This document shows, piece after piece, positions 1 to 8,045 of a DNA stretch of 25,583 bases; the first letter of the stretch is position 1, and every line of letters starts with the position of its first letter. This DNA is from an uncultured Prevotella sp. (lineage in GTDB: Bacteria > Bacteroidota > Bacteroidia > Bacteroidales > Bacteroidaceae). The notes under the pieces were generated by a model, which saw only the letters and a program-made list of their open reading frames with translations, was not told the DNA's origin and searched no databases. The DNA lies in assembly GCA_946998205.1 (NCBI GenBank), contig CAMPYJ010000036.1, positions 1 to 25,583 on the forward strand, written 5' to 3'. The position numbers and the translations under genes are program-made.

Positions 1-141
1 AAACGGAGCAAGCCGAATACAATCAAACTTGTTTGAATTGTTGAGGCGCAGCCTATTTTATATAAAAAGAGTCCACAAGATGACAAAACGTAATAATACT
101 GACATAAAAAAACTTTACGGTGGTAATTTATAGAACCGCCC
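1..141 (-). repeat. MITE-like element, partial, cut by window start
   Basis: The right end reads TAATTTATAGAACC at 124-137, plus GCCC. Its reverse complement begins like the complete copy at 15137-15327: the inverted-repeat end, then ACCACCGTAAAG, a T-rich run, and a CATCTTGTG-type segment. The two copies are clearly related but diverged in the middle. This copy lies in the opposite orientation. It encodes nothing I can recognise, and the other end is outside the window. Confidence 0.7.
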
Positions 142-458
142 TCAAAATAGCGTATCCATTTACTCATTCATGTATCCCTTATACCAGAGCATTGGCTTTG
201 TCGGGCAAAGTCATTGAGTTTGCGACCTTATTTGCATGCAATTGGCAGACAAAGTCAATGAATTTGTAATACGCTGACTGATAATTTGTTGATCAATATG
301 TCTTCATGATTTTTGTTGGATAGCGAAGGCTGGCCACACGGCATTGAAGACTTGTTCTAATAACCAATTGGAAGGACTGTCGTGATGATGAGTTGCGCAA
401 TTATGAAAGAATTGGTTGAAAATCTATTTGATAAACAGAAAGAGTCAAAAAAATGTGC
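142..458. other. Non-coding stretch upstream of ftsY
   Basis: No convincing gene is present. Positions 204-222 and 248-266 form an imperfect 19-bp direct repeat (16 of 19 bases match), both built around CAAAGTCAnTGA. A minus-strand frame at 304-423 is open for about 40 codons without a start and has protein-like composition (NWLLEQVFNAVWP). It may be a decayed gene end, but I do not recognise it. Confidence 0.4.
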
Positions 459-466
459 TATCTTTG
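459..466 (+). promoter_or_regulatory. Possible promoter -7 element for the ftsY operon
   Basis: TATCTTTG matches the Bacteroidetes -7 consensus TAnnTTTG. No good TTTG lies 19-21 nt upstream; the nearest, at 427-430, is 28 nt away. The assignment is therefore weak. It would give a leader of about 135 nt containing the repeat at 462-541. Confidence 0.35.
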
Positions 467-541
467 CATAAGTTGGGCATCGCCTCACCAAAACAAGTGA
501 ACTTGCTTTGTATTCGGCTCGCACCAGCTTTGCATAAGTCG
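462..541 (+). repeat. Small intergenic repeat in ftsY leader
   Basis: Two near-identical 14-mers, CTTTGCATAAGT[T/C]G at 462-475 and 528-541, flank a core. The core contains the inverted repeat CAAGT-GA-ACTTG (494-505) and TTGTATTCGGCTCGC (508-522). The last segment matches the reverse complement of 8-22 in the left-edge MITE-like copy at 14 of 15 bases. GGCATCGCCTCAC (476-488) also resembles the complement of 41-53. This suggests a related intergenic repeat rather than coding sequence. Confidence 0.5.
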
Positions 542-605
542 AGGCGGCTCATTATAGAGAAATTATACTCCGTTCAGGAGTGTCTCAATAAAAACAAGGT
601 ATTAT

Positions 606-1565
606 ATGGGTATTTTTGGTCTGTTCAATAAAAAGAAAAAAGAAACGCTGGATCAGGGTCTGGAGAAGACCAAACAGAGTGTGTTCTCAAAGTTGTCACG
701 CGCGGTTGCCGGCAAGTCTAAGGTAGATGACGAGGTGCTGGACAACTTGGAAGAGGTGCTCGTCACATCGGACGTCGGTGTTGACACAACCCTGAAAATC
801 ATTGAACGTATCGAACAAAGGGTGGCGCGCGACAAATATGTGTCTACCGCTGAACTCAATTCCATCTTGCGCGATGAAATTGCGGCCTTATTGGCTGAAA
901 ACAACACTGAGGATCACGAGAATTGGGACTTACCGGCCGACCATCAGCCGTATGTCATCTTGGTCGTTGGTGTCAATGGGGTAGGTAAAACCACAACCAT
1001 CGGCAAACTGGCTTATCAGTTTAAGGCATCAGGCAAGAAGGTATTCCTGGGAGCTGCCGACACCTATCGCGCAGCTGCCGTGGACCAAATCAAGATTTGG
1101 GGCGAAAGGGTAGGCGTGCCTGTGGTGAGCCAACAGATGGGAGCCGACCCGGCTTCGGTGGCGTTTGACACGCTGCAAAGTGCGAAAGCCAATGGGGCCG
1201 ACGTGGTGTTGATAGATACAGCCGGACGCTTGCACAACAAAGTGGGCTTGATGAACGAATTGAAGAAAATCAAGGATGTGATGAAAAAAGTGCTGCCTCA
1301 GGCTCCTGACGAGGTGTTGCTCGTCTTGGATGGCAGCACGGGACAAAACGCTTTTGAGCAAGCAAAGCAGTTCTCTGCCGTCACACAGATTACCTCACTG
1401 GCCATTACCAAGCTGGATGGAACGGCGAAGGGGGGCGTGGTCATCGGTATCAGCGACCAACTGAAGGTGCCAGTGAAATATATCGGACTGGGTGAACAGA
1501 TGGATGATTTGCAGCTGTTCAACAGACGAGAGTTCGTAGACAGTTTGTTCCATCACGAATCATAA
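606..1565 (+). CDS. ftsY: Signal recognition particle receptor FtsY
   Basis: FtsY is the SRP receptor GTPase. It docks ribosome-SRP complexes at the inner membrane for co-translational insertion. The 319-residue protein has a short basic, amphipathic N-terminus (MGIFGLFNKKKK) that can bind membrane, then the helical N domain (about 25-100). The G domain shows GVNGVGKTTT (122-131), DTYRAAA (152-158), DTAGR (204-208) and TKLDGTAKGG (268-277), with GLGEQMDDL near the end. It lacks the long acidic A domain of E. coli FtsY, as is common in this phylum. It is the first gene of a tight operon; rimO follows after 16 bp. The ATG at 606 leaves a full N-terminus. Confidence 0.97.
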   Translation: MGIFGLFNKKKKETLDQGLEKTKQSVFSKLSRAVAGKSKVDDEVLDNLEEVLVTSDVGVDTTLKIIERIEQRVARDKYVSTAELNSILRDEIAALLAENNTEDHENWDLPADHQPYVILVVGVNGVGKTTTIGKLAYQFKASGKKVFLGAADTYRAAAVDQIKIWGERVGVPVVSQQMGADPASVAFDTLQSAKANGADVVLIDTAGRLHNKVGLMNELKKIKDVMKKVLPQAPDEVLLVLDGSTGQNAFEQAKQFSAVTQITSLAITKLDGTAKGGVVIGISDQLKVPVKYIGLGEQMDDLQLFNRREFVDSLFHHES

Positions 1566-1581
1566 CGGAAAGTCCATAACT

Positions 1582-2880
1582 TTGAAGAAGAATCAGATAG
1601 ACATCATTACGATGGGCTGCTCAAAGAATCTCGTTGACAGCGAGGCACTGATGAGGCAGTTTGAAGCGAATGGGTACGACTGCACGCACGACAGTGAGCA
1701 ACCTGACGGTGAGATTGCTGTGATTAACACATGTGGATTTATCGAATCAGCTAAAGAGGAGAGTATCAATACGATACTTCAATTTGTTGAAGCGAAGAAA
1801 GAAGGTCGTCTAAACAAACTCTTTGTCATGGGTTGTCTCAGTGAACGCTATAAGGATGAGCTTGAGAAAGAGATTCCGGAGGTGGACAAATTCTATGGCA
1901 AGTTCAATTACAAGCAGCTGTTGTCCGATTTGGGAAAAGCAGAAATCAAGGCTTGCAACGGTCAACGACATCTCACGACGCCCGCTCATTATGCCTACGT
2001 CAAAATAGCGGAGGGCTGTAATCGACACTGCGCCTATTGTGCCATTCCCCTCATTACCGGCAAGCATGTAAGCCGGCCGAAAGACGAAATTCTGCGGGAG
2101 GTTCGTAACTTGGTGACTGATGGTGTTAAAGAGTTTCAAATTATCGCCCAAGAGTTGACTTATTATGGGGTGGACCTTGATGGAAAACGGCACATTGCGG
2201 ATTTGATTAGGGATATGGCTGACTTGGAAGGTGTTGAGTGGATACGCCTGCATTATGCCTATCCAAACCAGTTTCCGCTTGATCTTTTGGACGTGATGAA
2301 CGAGAAACAAAACGTCTGCAAGTATCTTGACATCGCGCTGCAGCATATCTCCGACTCGGTACTTGAGCGCATGCACAGACATGTGAACAAGCAGGAAACG
2401 ATGGATTTGATTCGCACAATCCGGGAAAAGGTTCCGGGCATTCATCTGCGTACCACGCTGATGGTTGGTTTTCCCGGCGAAACAGAGGATGATTTTCAGC
2501 AGTTGCTCGACTTTGTTCGATGGGCCCGATTTGAACGCATGGGGGCTTTCATGTATTCGGAAGAGGAGGGTACCTACGGTGCCAGTCACTATGCAGATGA
2601 CGTACCTGAAGATGTGAAGCAGCGAAGACTTGATGAGTTGATGGCTGTTCAGCAGGAAATCAGTGCCGAAATTGAGGCGGCAAAAATCGGATTGACCATG
2701 AAGGTGATGATTGACAGGAAAGAAAATGACTATTTTATAGGACGATCGGAATTTTGTTCCCCAGAGGTCGATCCCGAAATATTAATACAAAGTGGACAGA
2801 AGTCCGTGCAGATTGGTTCTTTTTATCAAGTGAAGATTACTGATGCGGAAGAGTTTGATTTGTACGGTGAGATTGTTTAA
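1582..2880 (+). CDS. rimO: Ribosomal protein S12 methylthiotransferase RimO
   Basis: RimO is a radical-SAM enzyme that methylthiolates an aspartate of ribosomal protein S12, using two 4Fe-4S clusters. The N-terminal UPF0004 domain has its three cluster cysteines at C13 (MGCSKN), C51 (NTCGF) and C85 (MGCLS). The radical-SAM motif is CNRHCAYC (C146, C150, C153). A TRAM-like domain occupies roughly the last 65 residues. The length of 432 residues is normal. The start is TTG at 1582: the first in-frame ATG (1612) would remove the first beta strand before MGC. It lies 16 bp after ftsY and 18 bp before the HU gene, so it is probably co-transcribed. The related family member MiaB is less likely, because the MGCSKNLVDSE opening is RimO-like. 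Confidence 0.95.
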   Translation: MKKNQIDIITMGCSKNLVDSEALMRQFEANGYDCTHDSEQPDGEIAVINTCGFIESAKEESINTILQFVEAKKEGRLNKLFVMGCLSERYKDELEKEIPEVDKFYGKFNYKQLLSDLGKAEIKACNGQRHLTTPAHYAYVKIAEGCNRHCAYCAIPLITGKHVSRPKDEILREVRNLVTDGVKEFQIIAQELTYYGVDLDGKRHIADLIRDMADLEGVEWIRLHYAYPNQFPLDLLDVMNEKQNVCKYLDIALQHISDSVLERMHRHVNKQETMDLIRTIREKVPGIHLRTTLMVGFPGETEDDFQQLLDFVRWARFERMGAFMYSEEEGTYGASHYADDVPEDVKQRRLDELMAVQQEISAEIEAAKIGLTMKVMIDRKENDYFIGRSEFCSPEVDPEILIQSGQKSVQIGSFYQVKITDAEEFDLYGEIV

Positions 2881-2898
2881 ACAAATACAGCAAGTTCC

Positions 2899-3186
2899 AT
2901 GAACAACAAAGAGTTTATCGCAGAATTGTCGCGACGTGCAGGCTATACGCAAGAACAGACGCAAAACTATGTTCGTACGCTCGTGGAAGAGATGACAAAC
3001 ATTCTTGGAGAGGGAGAGTCGGTTTCTATCCCTTCGTTTGGTACTTTTGAGGTGAAAAAACGGATGGAACGCATCCTGGTGAATCCTTCAACAGGCAAGA
3101 AAATGTTGGTTCCTCCCAAATTGGTCCTTAGTTTCAGACCCATGCCTTCTGTCAAAGAACAATTGAAGAGAGGAGGCGAATCATGA
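2899..3186 (+). CDS. HU/IHF-family DNA-binding protein
   Basis: This is a 95-residue histone-like protein of the HU/IHF family, which binds and bends DNA as a dimer. Visible features are the N-terminal helical pair, the SIPSFGTFEVKKR beta segment (about 48-60, like the family's GFGTF), the arm with NPSTGKKMLVP (the usual intercalating proline region), and FRPMPSVKEQL at the end (family KPGKxLKE). Its stop overlaps the start of the next gene by 4 bp (ATGA), so the two HU-type proteins are probably translationally coupled. Which HU paralogue it corresponds to cannot be told from sequence alone. Confidence 0.92.
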   Translation: MNNKEFIAELSRRAGYTQEQTQNYVRTLVEEMTNILGEGESVSIPSFGTFEVKKRMERILVNPSTGKKMLVPPKLVLSFRPMPSVKEQLKRGGES

Positions 3187-4559
3187 TGAAAATCACAGAT
3201 TTGGCGCATGTGTTGCAAGACCAGCACCAGCTTTCAAAAAACGAGGCCGAATTTTTCATCTCGTTACTTGTTGACGTTTTGACAACGGGGCTTAAAGCTG
3301 ATAAGCAAGTTAAGGTTAAGGGACTTGGAACGTTCAAGGTTACATCCGTCAATGCCCGTGAGAGTGTGGATGTGAATTCGGGAGAACGTATCATCATTGA
3401 GGGAAGAGAGAAGATTTCCTTCACGCCCGAACCAGCTTTGAGGGATAAGGTGAACAGCCCGTTTGAGCAGTTTGAGACGGTAACGGTGAGTGATGATGCT
3501 GATTTCTCGGAGATAGACGAACGTTACCAGAAGCTCGAGGAACAAGAAAACGCTGAAGGGAGCGCACTCGTGCAGCCTGATTCGCCTATGGAAGAAGAGC
3601 AGGTTGATGTTGAAGCGCAAGGCAGCCATCAAGAAAGACGACCAACGGATCAGTTTCATCAAGCAGAAATGAATGGGAACGATAAGGTGTTGAGTGACAA
3701 TGATAGAGAACGTCTTGCTAATCCTCTCGTTGAAGATGATGCGCATGAGCAAGAGGTGATAGAGACTCCACCCACGGAAGAAGCTCCTGTGGTTGATGAA
3801 CAGCCGGTCTTGGAAGAAGTAAATGTCACCGAAACAACGGATGACAGGCAACGCACACCCATAAAGGAAAGTGAAGAAGACGCATTGTTTGAGCCGTCCG
3901 AACAGAATGATTTGAAGGAAAAAAATCACCAGTTGCGCGTAAAATTGTCACAAGTGCGGAGACGTCAAAAGATATTGAATGGTATCGTATGTGCTTTGCT
4001 ACTGATAGCTTGCCTTGGCAGTTATTACATCAACAAACAGTTTGCTGACCGTGACAACAGAATAGAACAATTGATGGCAGAACTGCATGCTGTCAGACAA
4101 GCTCAGCAAATGAAGAAAAACGAGGCCGCTGTTCATGACAATTCGGCATCTGAAAATACGGAGATACACAGTGGGGAACAGGCAAGCAGGACTGTCACCG
4201 ATAGGAGAGAGCGGTCAACAGAGCAGTCTGACAGGGGTATTCAAGATGAGAAAAGAAAGAATGAGGTAACTGCACGGGCGTCATCTGAGAGTGCCAAGCA
4301 TGAACGGATCCATCAGAACAACCAAGCAATGGCTTCAAAATATGATTCGGATCCGAGGATTAGAACCGGTGCCTATGTCATAACGGGAGTGGCAAGAACT
4401 GTCACGGCATGTGAGGGACAAACCTTGAGTTCTATCAGTAGAACTTACCTGGGGCCTGGAATGGAGTGCTACATGGAGGCTGTTAATCAGAAAAAAGATA
4501 TTAAGGAGGGTGATCAAGTTAAAATTCCGGAGTTGAAATTAAAGAAAAGGTTGAAATAG
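3183..4559 (+). CDS. HU-domain / transmembrane / LysM-like protein
   Basis: This 458-residue protein has unusual architecture. Residues 1-95 form a divergent HU/IHF fold (VKVKGLGTFKV, then FTPEPALRDKV). Residues 96-230 are acidic and low-complexity. Residues 232-262 are charged and probably coiled coil, ending in the basic run RRRQK. A single hydrophobic span lies at about 264-284 (GIVCALLLIACLGSYY). A polar, Q/E/R-rich linker follows. Residues 403-452 look like a LysM or related peptidoglycan-binding domain (VTACEGQTLSSISRTYLG, then IKEGDQVKIPEL). The predicted topology is HU in the cytoplasm and LysM in the periplasm, which could tether the chromosome to the cell wall. That role is inference; related HU-like/SPOR membrane proteins of Bacteroidetes have been discussed as chromosome-anchoring candidates. 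An alternative ATG lies one codon downstream. Confidence 0.85.
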   Translation: MMKITDLAHVLQDQHQLSKNEAEFFISLLVDVLTTGLKADKQVKVKGLGTFKVTSVNARESVDVNSGERIIIEGREKISFTPEPALRDKVNSPFEQFETVTVSDDADFSEIDERYQKLEEQENAEGSALVQPDSPMEEEQVDVEAQGSHQERRPTDQFHQAEMNGNDKVLSDNDRERLANPLVEDDAHEQEVIETPPTEEAPVVDEQPVLEEVNVTETTDDRQRTPIKESEEDALFEPSEQNDLKEKNHQLRVKLSQVRRRQKILNGIVCALLLIACLGSYYINKQFADRDNRIEQLMAELHAVRQAQQMKKNEAAVHDNSASENTEIHSGEQASRTVTDRRERSTEQSDRGIQDEKRKNEVTARASSESAKHERIHQNNQAMASKYDSDPRIRTGAYVITGVARTVTACEGQTLSSISRTYLGPGMECYMEAVNQKKDIKEGDQVKIPELKLKKRLK

Positions 4560-5012
4560 TTCATCTTAATAATTGCGGGATATAAAGGAACGGTCAGATG
4601 TATGCGGCACCTTGTTTTGTGTGATATTGGCCGCCATTGTGCGGCATTCCTCCTTCACTACCTTTTCCAGGAAATGTTATGTTTGTACTCAACGAAACAT
4701 GTTTTTTGCAGGCTTGTCGCATCCCCATGGACATGCGTCAAGGGCTTTTGCCTACATCCTCATAGACAAACGGTAACCAACCTCTCGATGTTCACCATAA
4801 TAATCTGGACGGAAGAATGATGAAACTCTGTAATCCTCTGCCTTAAGAGATTGCCATATGATTGCAGTATCAAAGGAAAGATGGCCGACATAGACATCAC
4901 TTGAGAACGAGACGACATCCTATTCTTCACCAACCTCTTAGTTTGTATTCGTTCTTTGAGGTTGGAAAAGATCAGTAATTTGACAATCTTTCAAGTGGGT
5001 GTTGACTTTATT
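4560..5012. other. Gap between convergent genes
   Basis: No intact gene was found in these 453 bp between the convergent HU/LysM gene and the 111-residue orphan. The gap holds a small hairpin, GCCGC-N6-GCGGC (4630-4645), with no T-run. It also has a perfect 8-bp inverted repeat, CCAACCTC-N20-GAGGTTGG (4930-4965), and a possible gene remnant at 4752-4919 on the minus strand. Confidence 0.5.
4752..4919 (-). pseudogene. Possible C-terminal remnant of an unknown protein
   Basis: This minus-strand frame is open for 55 codons between stops at 4920-4922 and 4752-4754 and has no start codon near its 5' end. The translation is protein-like (SFFRPDYYGEHREVGYRLS) and ends in a pattern reminiscent of the GFRL ending of formylglycine-generating/sulfatase-modifying domains. 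It could be the tail of a decayed gene. The resemblance is faint and I would not assign a family. Confidence 0.3.
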
Positions 5013-5348
5013 TTAGTCTTCACGATTCGTTATACATACCTTACCTTCAGTCTGTTTGTTTGTCCAGTCTACATACAATTTCACCAATTGGTTGAGACCA
5101 AATGCCTTCATGTTGGCATGATAGATGACGTCAAGGCAAAGATCCAGCAGGGCTTTGTCATGATTTGCTTCTGATTCTAACAAGGATCTGACATTCAGCT
5201 TTAGCTTATTCAGTATATCTTCATCAATGATGCCTGTGCTGTCAACCAGGTTTTCCAACAAAGCATATTTCTGAATACTGGCCAGATGTTCGTCCGAAAC
5301 TTCGATACATCTCGTGCCTGATGGGTTGGATTGGATTTTATAGTTCAT
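5013..5348 (-). CDS. Hypothetical protein (111 aa)
   Basis: I do not recognise this protein. It is soluble and mostly alpha-helical in appearance, with no signal peptide or membrane span. It contains a leucine-rich, acidic middle (LLESEANHDKALLDLCLDV) and a C-terminal segment (NQLVKLYVDWTNKQ). It lies 96 bp downstream of the amidase gene on the same strand, so read-through from that operon is possible; no clear promoter of its own is visible. The normal composition and clean stop favour a real gene. The possible remnant at 4752-4919 lies downstream, so truncation of a larger locus is conceivable. Confidence 0.6.
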   Translation of the reverse strand: MNYKIQSNPSGTRCIEVSDEHLASIQKYALLENLVDSTGIIDEDILNKLKLNVRSLLESEANHDKALLDLCLDVIYHANMKAFGLNQLVKLYVDWTNKQTEGKVCITNRED

Positions 5349-5444
5349 ATCTTCTACTATTATATAAGTGGTTGTTTATGTCAATCAAACTGCAATTTTC
5401 ATGCTATTTTAGTGCTTCCATAAGCTGCTGGGCGAGCCAGTCAG

Positions 5445-8045
5445 TTATTCAAGTAAATAGTTTAATATTCCCCGCATCAGCAGTTCTTTATTCTTTTTAC
5501 TGGTGATGCATTCAAAGGGGAATCCCATGGTGAAGCATCTATAACGGTTGTCCTTGTATGCAACTGCCGCACTGGTACCATTGGCGTATTGCATGACACA
5601 CATAGCACTTGGATTGGGAGAAAGAACTTCGGGCGATTGTGCGGCATAATGGTCTTCATTAGGCGTTTGGTAGAACGTCATGTTCATGCCCAAACCTTGT
5701 ACAGCGTTAGAGGAAATAGTGCTGTCGCTGGGCGTATAGGATAGTTTCAGTACGTTGTTGAGAAACAATTTTTCGGTTTCAAAGGTCATATCCGACCCGA
5801 TGTATGAGCCGCTAACCATGATTGCTCCGCCATGATTGGCATAGTCTGTCAACAGAGTTTGCATCTGAGGGGTGAAAGATTTATAGTATTTTACTGTGTA
5901 CGGTTCATATTTTTCCAAACCTAATATCAGGTCAATACAGGGATATTTGGTCAGTTTTACTTGGCCCGACCATACTGCTTGGCTGGATGAACTCGCCACA
6001 TTGTACTTTTTAGAACTCGCAATGGCGGCCGTATGGTCTACTACATAATCGAACGTGTTGCCTGCAATGAATTGCCCAGCCAGTTCATTGCCTCCATATC
6101 CCAAACCGGTTTCTGTCAAACTGCCCATGCGTGATTTGTCGAAAACTGCTTGATAGCCCGCCCATCCCGCAGTCTTTCCGTACGCCACCCCGATGTCCTC
6201 ATGGAGGTCAAAGCCTTGTTGAAGCTCATTATCGATTACTTTTGGTGATGAAAGGCGATTGAATCCGTTGATAACCAATACCGTTTGAGTGGCCAAAGGT
6301 GAATAGTAAGCTGACAAAGTTTCAGTGGGAAAACTCTCTCCACCTTTATTGCAGGCCGTAATCTTAAAGTTGTACTGCACATCAGGTTCAAGTTCTAAGG
6401 AATAAGATGTTCTGCTGATGTTCTTTCCATTGTCAAATCCACTCGTTCCTGTCGCCATGTATACATTATACGATGACGGTGTGGCAGTTTCCTCTTTGGG
6501 GTCGGTCTGTGGCGACCAAGACAACTTTACCTTGCTCTTGGACGTAAACTCTATGCGGAAATTCTGTGGTGCCAACGGTTGAACAACATACGATTTTCCA
6601 TGCTGTCGATTGATGTACTTTAATATGGTCTTATAGATTGATCGGGCAAGACAGAACTTAAAGTTGGGGTCTTGACCGGGTATCATGTCTGGGAAGTTCT
6701 GGTGAGACATGGTTTCCAGTATCGCTGAGGGGATTTCCGGCAGACGTGTTTCCGAATAGTTTCTGTCCCAGAGGTATCTCTTGGGCCAGGATCTTTGGTC
6801 GGTACTCAGGTCTCTGACTGCATTTTGCAGTAGATCATTGGCGAAGTCCTTTGAAGTCATTCTCGAAATCCCCGCATTCAAGCGTCCGTCATTGAAGTTC
6901 GTCGTGCAAATAGCCAGAGAACCAATGAGCGATTTTCCATCTGCACTATATCCTGCATCACTGTGAACAGCCAATGCCAACTCAAGAGGAACCCTTAGTC
7001 CTGGCAGTGATGGTGCGAATACACTTCCACCTGCGAGCCAGTTTGTCATTTTGGATCGTGCGTTGATGTCATCGGAATAGTCGTCTTGACCGCCCTTACC
7101 TCCGTACACATTGTAGGGTGCGCCGGCCCATTGTGCGTAATATCGAGAACCCTCAAGTGTCCGTGGCAGTCCGCTGGTGCTTCCTCCACGTTGAATGTTG
7201 CCCATTCCACCACCGAATCTAACGGCATCTGTCGTCACGAAGCGTCTCTTTTTCTTCGAGCGATTTGTCACCACTACTCGGTTAAACTGATTACTCCCAG
7301 CGTCAAAATCGAAGGTTCCAAGATAAACCCAGGTGCCACCTCCCATCTGTTGGTTGACCCTGAAAGAGGTTTCCTGCCCCTTGTGATAGACGATGTATTC
7401 AGCATCATCCACACTTTTGTCTACCATTTGATAGCTCACATATACGGCATATTTTCCGGCTTGAGACAGATTAGGCTGATAAGAAACCAAACTTGGATGC
7501 TTGCTTTTTGTTGAGCGAGCCATTCTCGCACTACCTTGCTGAAAGGGATTGTCACCATCATTGTAGATGTTTTGTGTCCTTGCAAAGCCTTTAGTATGAG
7601 CAGGTTCCCAATTTCCATTAACGTTTATCTCAAGATAGGATGTTCCTTTGTTTAGATCATCATTATCAATGATGACCTCATGTTTCTGCCAATCTCTCTC
7701 TCGTGGCGTAAACACACAGGCTCCGGCATGCTCGAGCATGGGAATTAGATAGGGGATAACAATGGTCTGGGTGAACAAATCTTCATTGGTTCCAAATAGG
7801 TTTGGACGCTGCCATTTCCACTTAAATTTATTCTGATCGTAATAGCAGCCATGGCTTGCCCATATAGAAATATGCCTATTCTCCAATCCTTTACTAATCT
7901 TGTTCGGCCTCGATGCGTTCGTCACCCACGGCTTGTCATGATAGTCAATGTCTCCCCATGCTCGTGCGAAGGAACTGTTGTACTGTGCTGATAGATGGAG
8001 TGACAGGCATACGCAGTACAGAAATAAAACCGTGCGCAATCTCAT
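5445..8045 (-). CDS. Secreted N-acetylmuramoyl-L-alanine amidase-like protein with golvesin and FnIII domains
   Basis: This is an 866-residue exported protein with a signal peptide at about 1-20 (cleavage near SAQ). An Amidase_3-type fold appears split by insertions: HG at about 65 (ASHGCYYD), E in NEDLF (about 88), TPRERD (about 115, the family's TRxxD), HSDAGYS (about 363) and ETMSHQN (about 445, likely catalytic Glu). Between TPRERD and HSDAGYS sits a beta-rich golvesin-like domain (about 185-290). A fibronectin type III domain follows (about 490-582), then an alpha/beta C-terminal region (about 595-866) that I cannot name. The likely role is peptidoglycan stem-peptide cleavage outside the inner membrane; some database relatives are labelled xanthan lyase. 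It overlaps the acyltransferase gene by 4 bp. Confidence 0.8.
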   Translation of the reverse strand: MRLRTVLFLYCVCLSLHLSAQYNSSFARAWGDIDYHDKPWVTNASRPNKISKGLENRHISIWASHGCYYDQNKFKWKWQRPNLFGTNEDLFTQTIVIPYLIPMLEHAGACVFTPRERDWQKHEVIIDNDDLNKGTSYLEINVNGNWEPAHTKGFARTQNIYNDGDNPFQQGSARMARSTKSKHPSLVSYQPNLSQAGKYAVYVSYQMVDKSVDDAEYIVYHKGQETSFRVNQQMGGGTWVYLGTFDFDAGSNQFNRVVVTNRSKKKRRFVTTDAVRFGGGMGNIQRGGSTSGLPRTLEGSRYYAQWAGAPYNVYGGKGGQDDYSDDINARSKMTNWLAGGSVFAPSLPGLRVPLELALAVHSDAGYSADGKSLIGSLAICTTNFNDGRLNAGISRMTSKDFANDLLQNAVRDLSTDQRSWPKRYLWDRNYSETRLPEIPSAILETMSHQNFPDMIPGQDPNFKFCLARSIYKTILKYINRQHGKSYVVQPLAPQNFRIEFTSKSKVKLSWSPQTDPKEETATPSSYNVYMATGTSGFDNGKNISRTSYSLELEPDVQYNFKITACNKGGESFPTETLSAYYSPLATQTVLVINGFNRLSSPKVIDNELQQGFDLHEDIGVAYGKTAGWAGYQAVFDKSRMGSLTETGLGYGGNELAGQFIAGNTFDYVVDHTAAIASSKKYNVASSSSQAVWSGQVKLTKYPCIDLILGLEKYEPYTVKYYKSFTPQMQTLLTDYANHGGAIMVSGSYIGSDMTFETEKLFLNNVLKLSYTPSDSTISSNAVQGLGMNMTFYQTPNEDHYAAQSPEVLSPNPSAMCVMQYANGTSAAVAYKDNRYRCFTMGFPFECITSKKNKELLMRGILNYLLE

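Noticed and set aside
304..423. Minus-strand open stretch (NWLLEQVFNAVWPAFAIQQKS) near the left edge
   Set aside because: It reads like protein but has no start codon, is only about 40 codons long and matches no family I can name, so it is only mentioned under the non-coding stretch.
416..631. 71-codon open frame ahead of ftsY, TTG start
   Set aside because: It runs through the repeat at 462-541 and overlaps the ftsY start in another frame; its composition is not protein-like.
1810..2589. Long antisense frame of 259 codons within rimO
   Set aside because: A shadow of the rimO reading frame; rimO has all its catalytic motifs and the antisense product has no recognisable domain.
4573..4820. 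Two overlapping plus-strand open frames after the HU/LysM gene
   Set aside because: Cys/His-rich, unlikely translations with no promoter or homology; they look like chance frames in a non-coding gap.
4930..4965. CCAACCTC/GAGGTTGG inverted repeat as a terminator
   Set aside because: It has a 20-nt loop and no T-run on either strand, and lies 370 bp from the HU/LysM stop.
5350..5400. TTGACA...TATAAT-like sequence upstream of the 111-residue gene
   Set aside because: The spacing is only 14 nt, and Bacteroidetes do not use this type of promoter.
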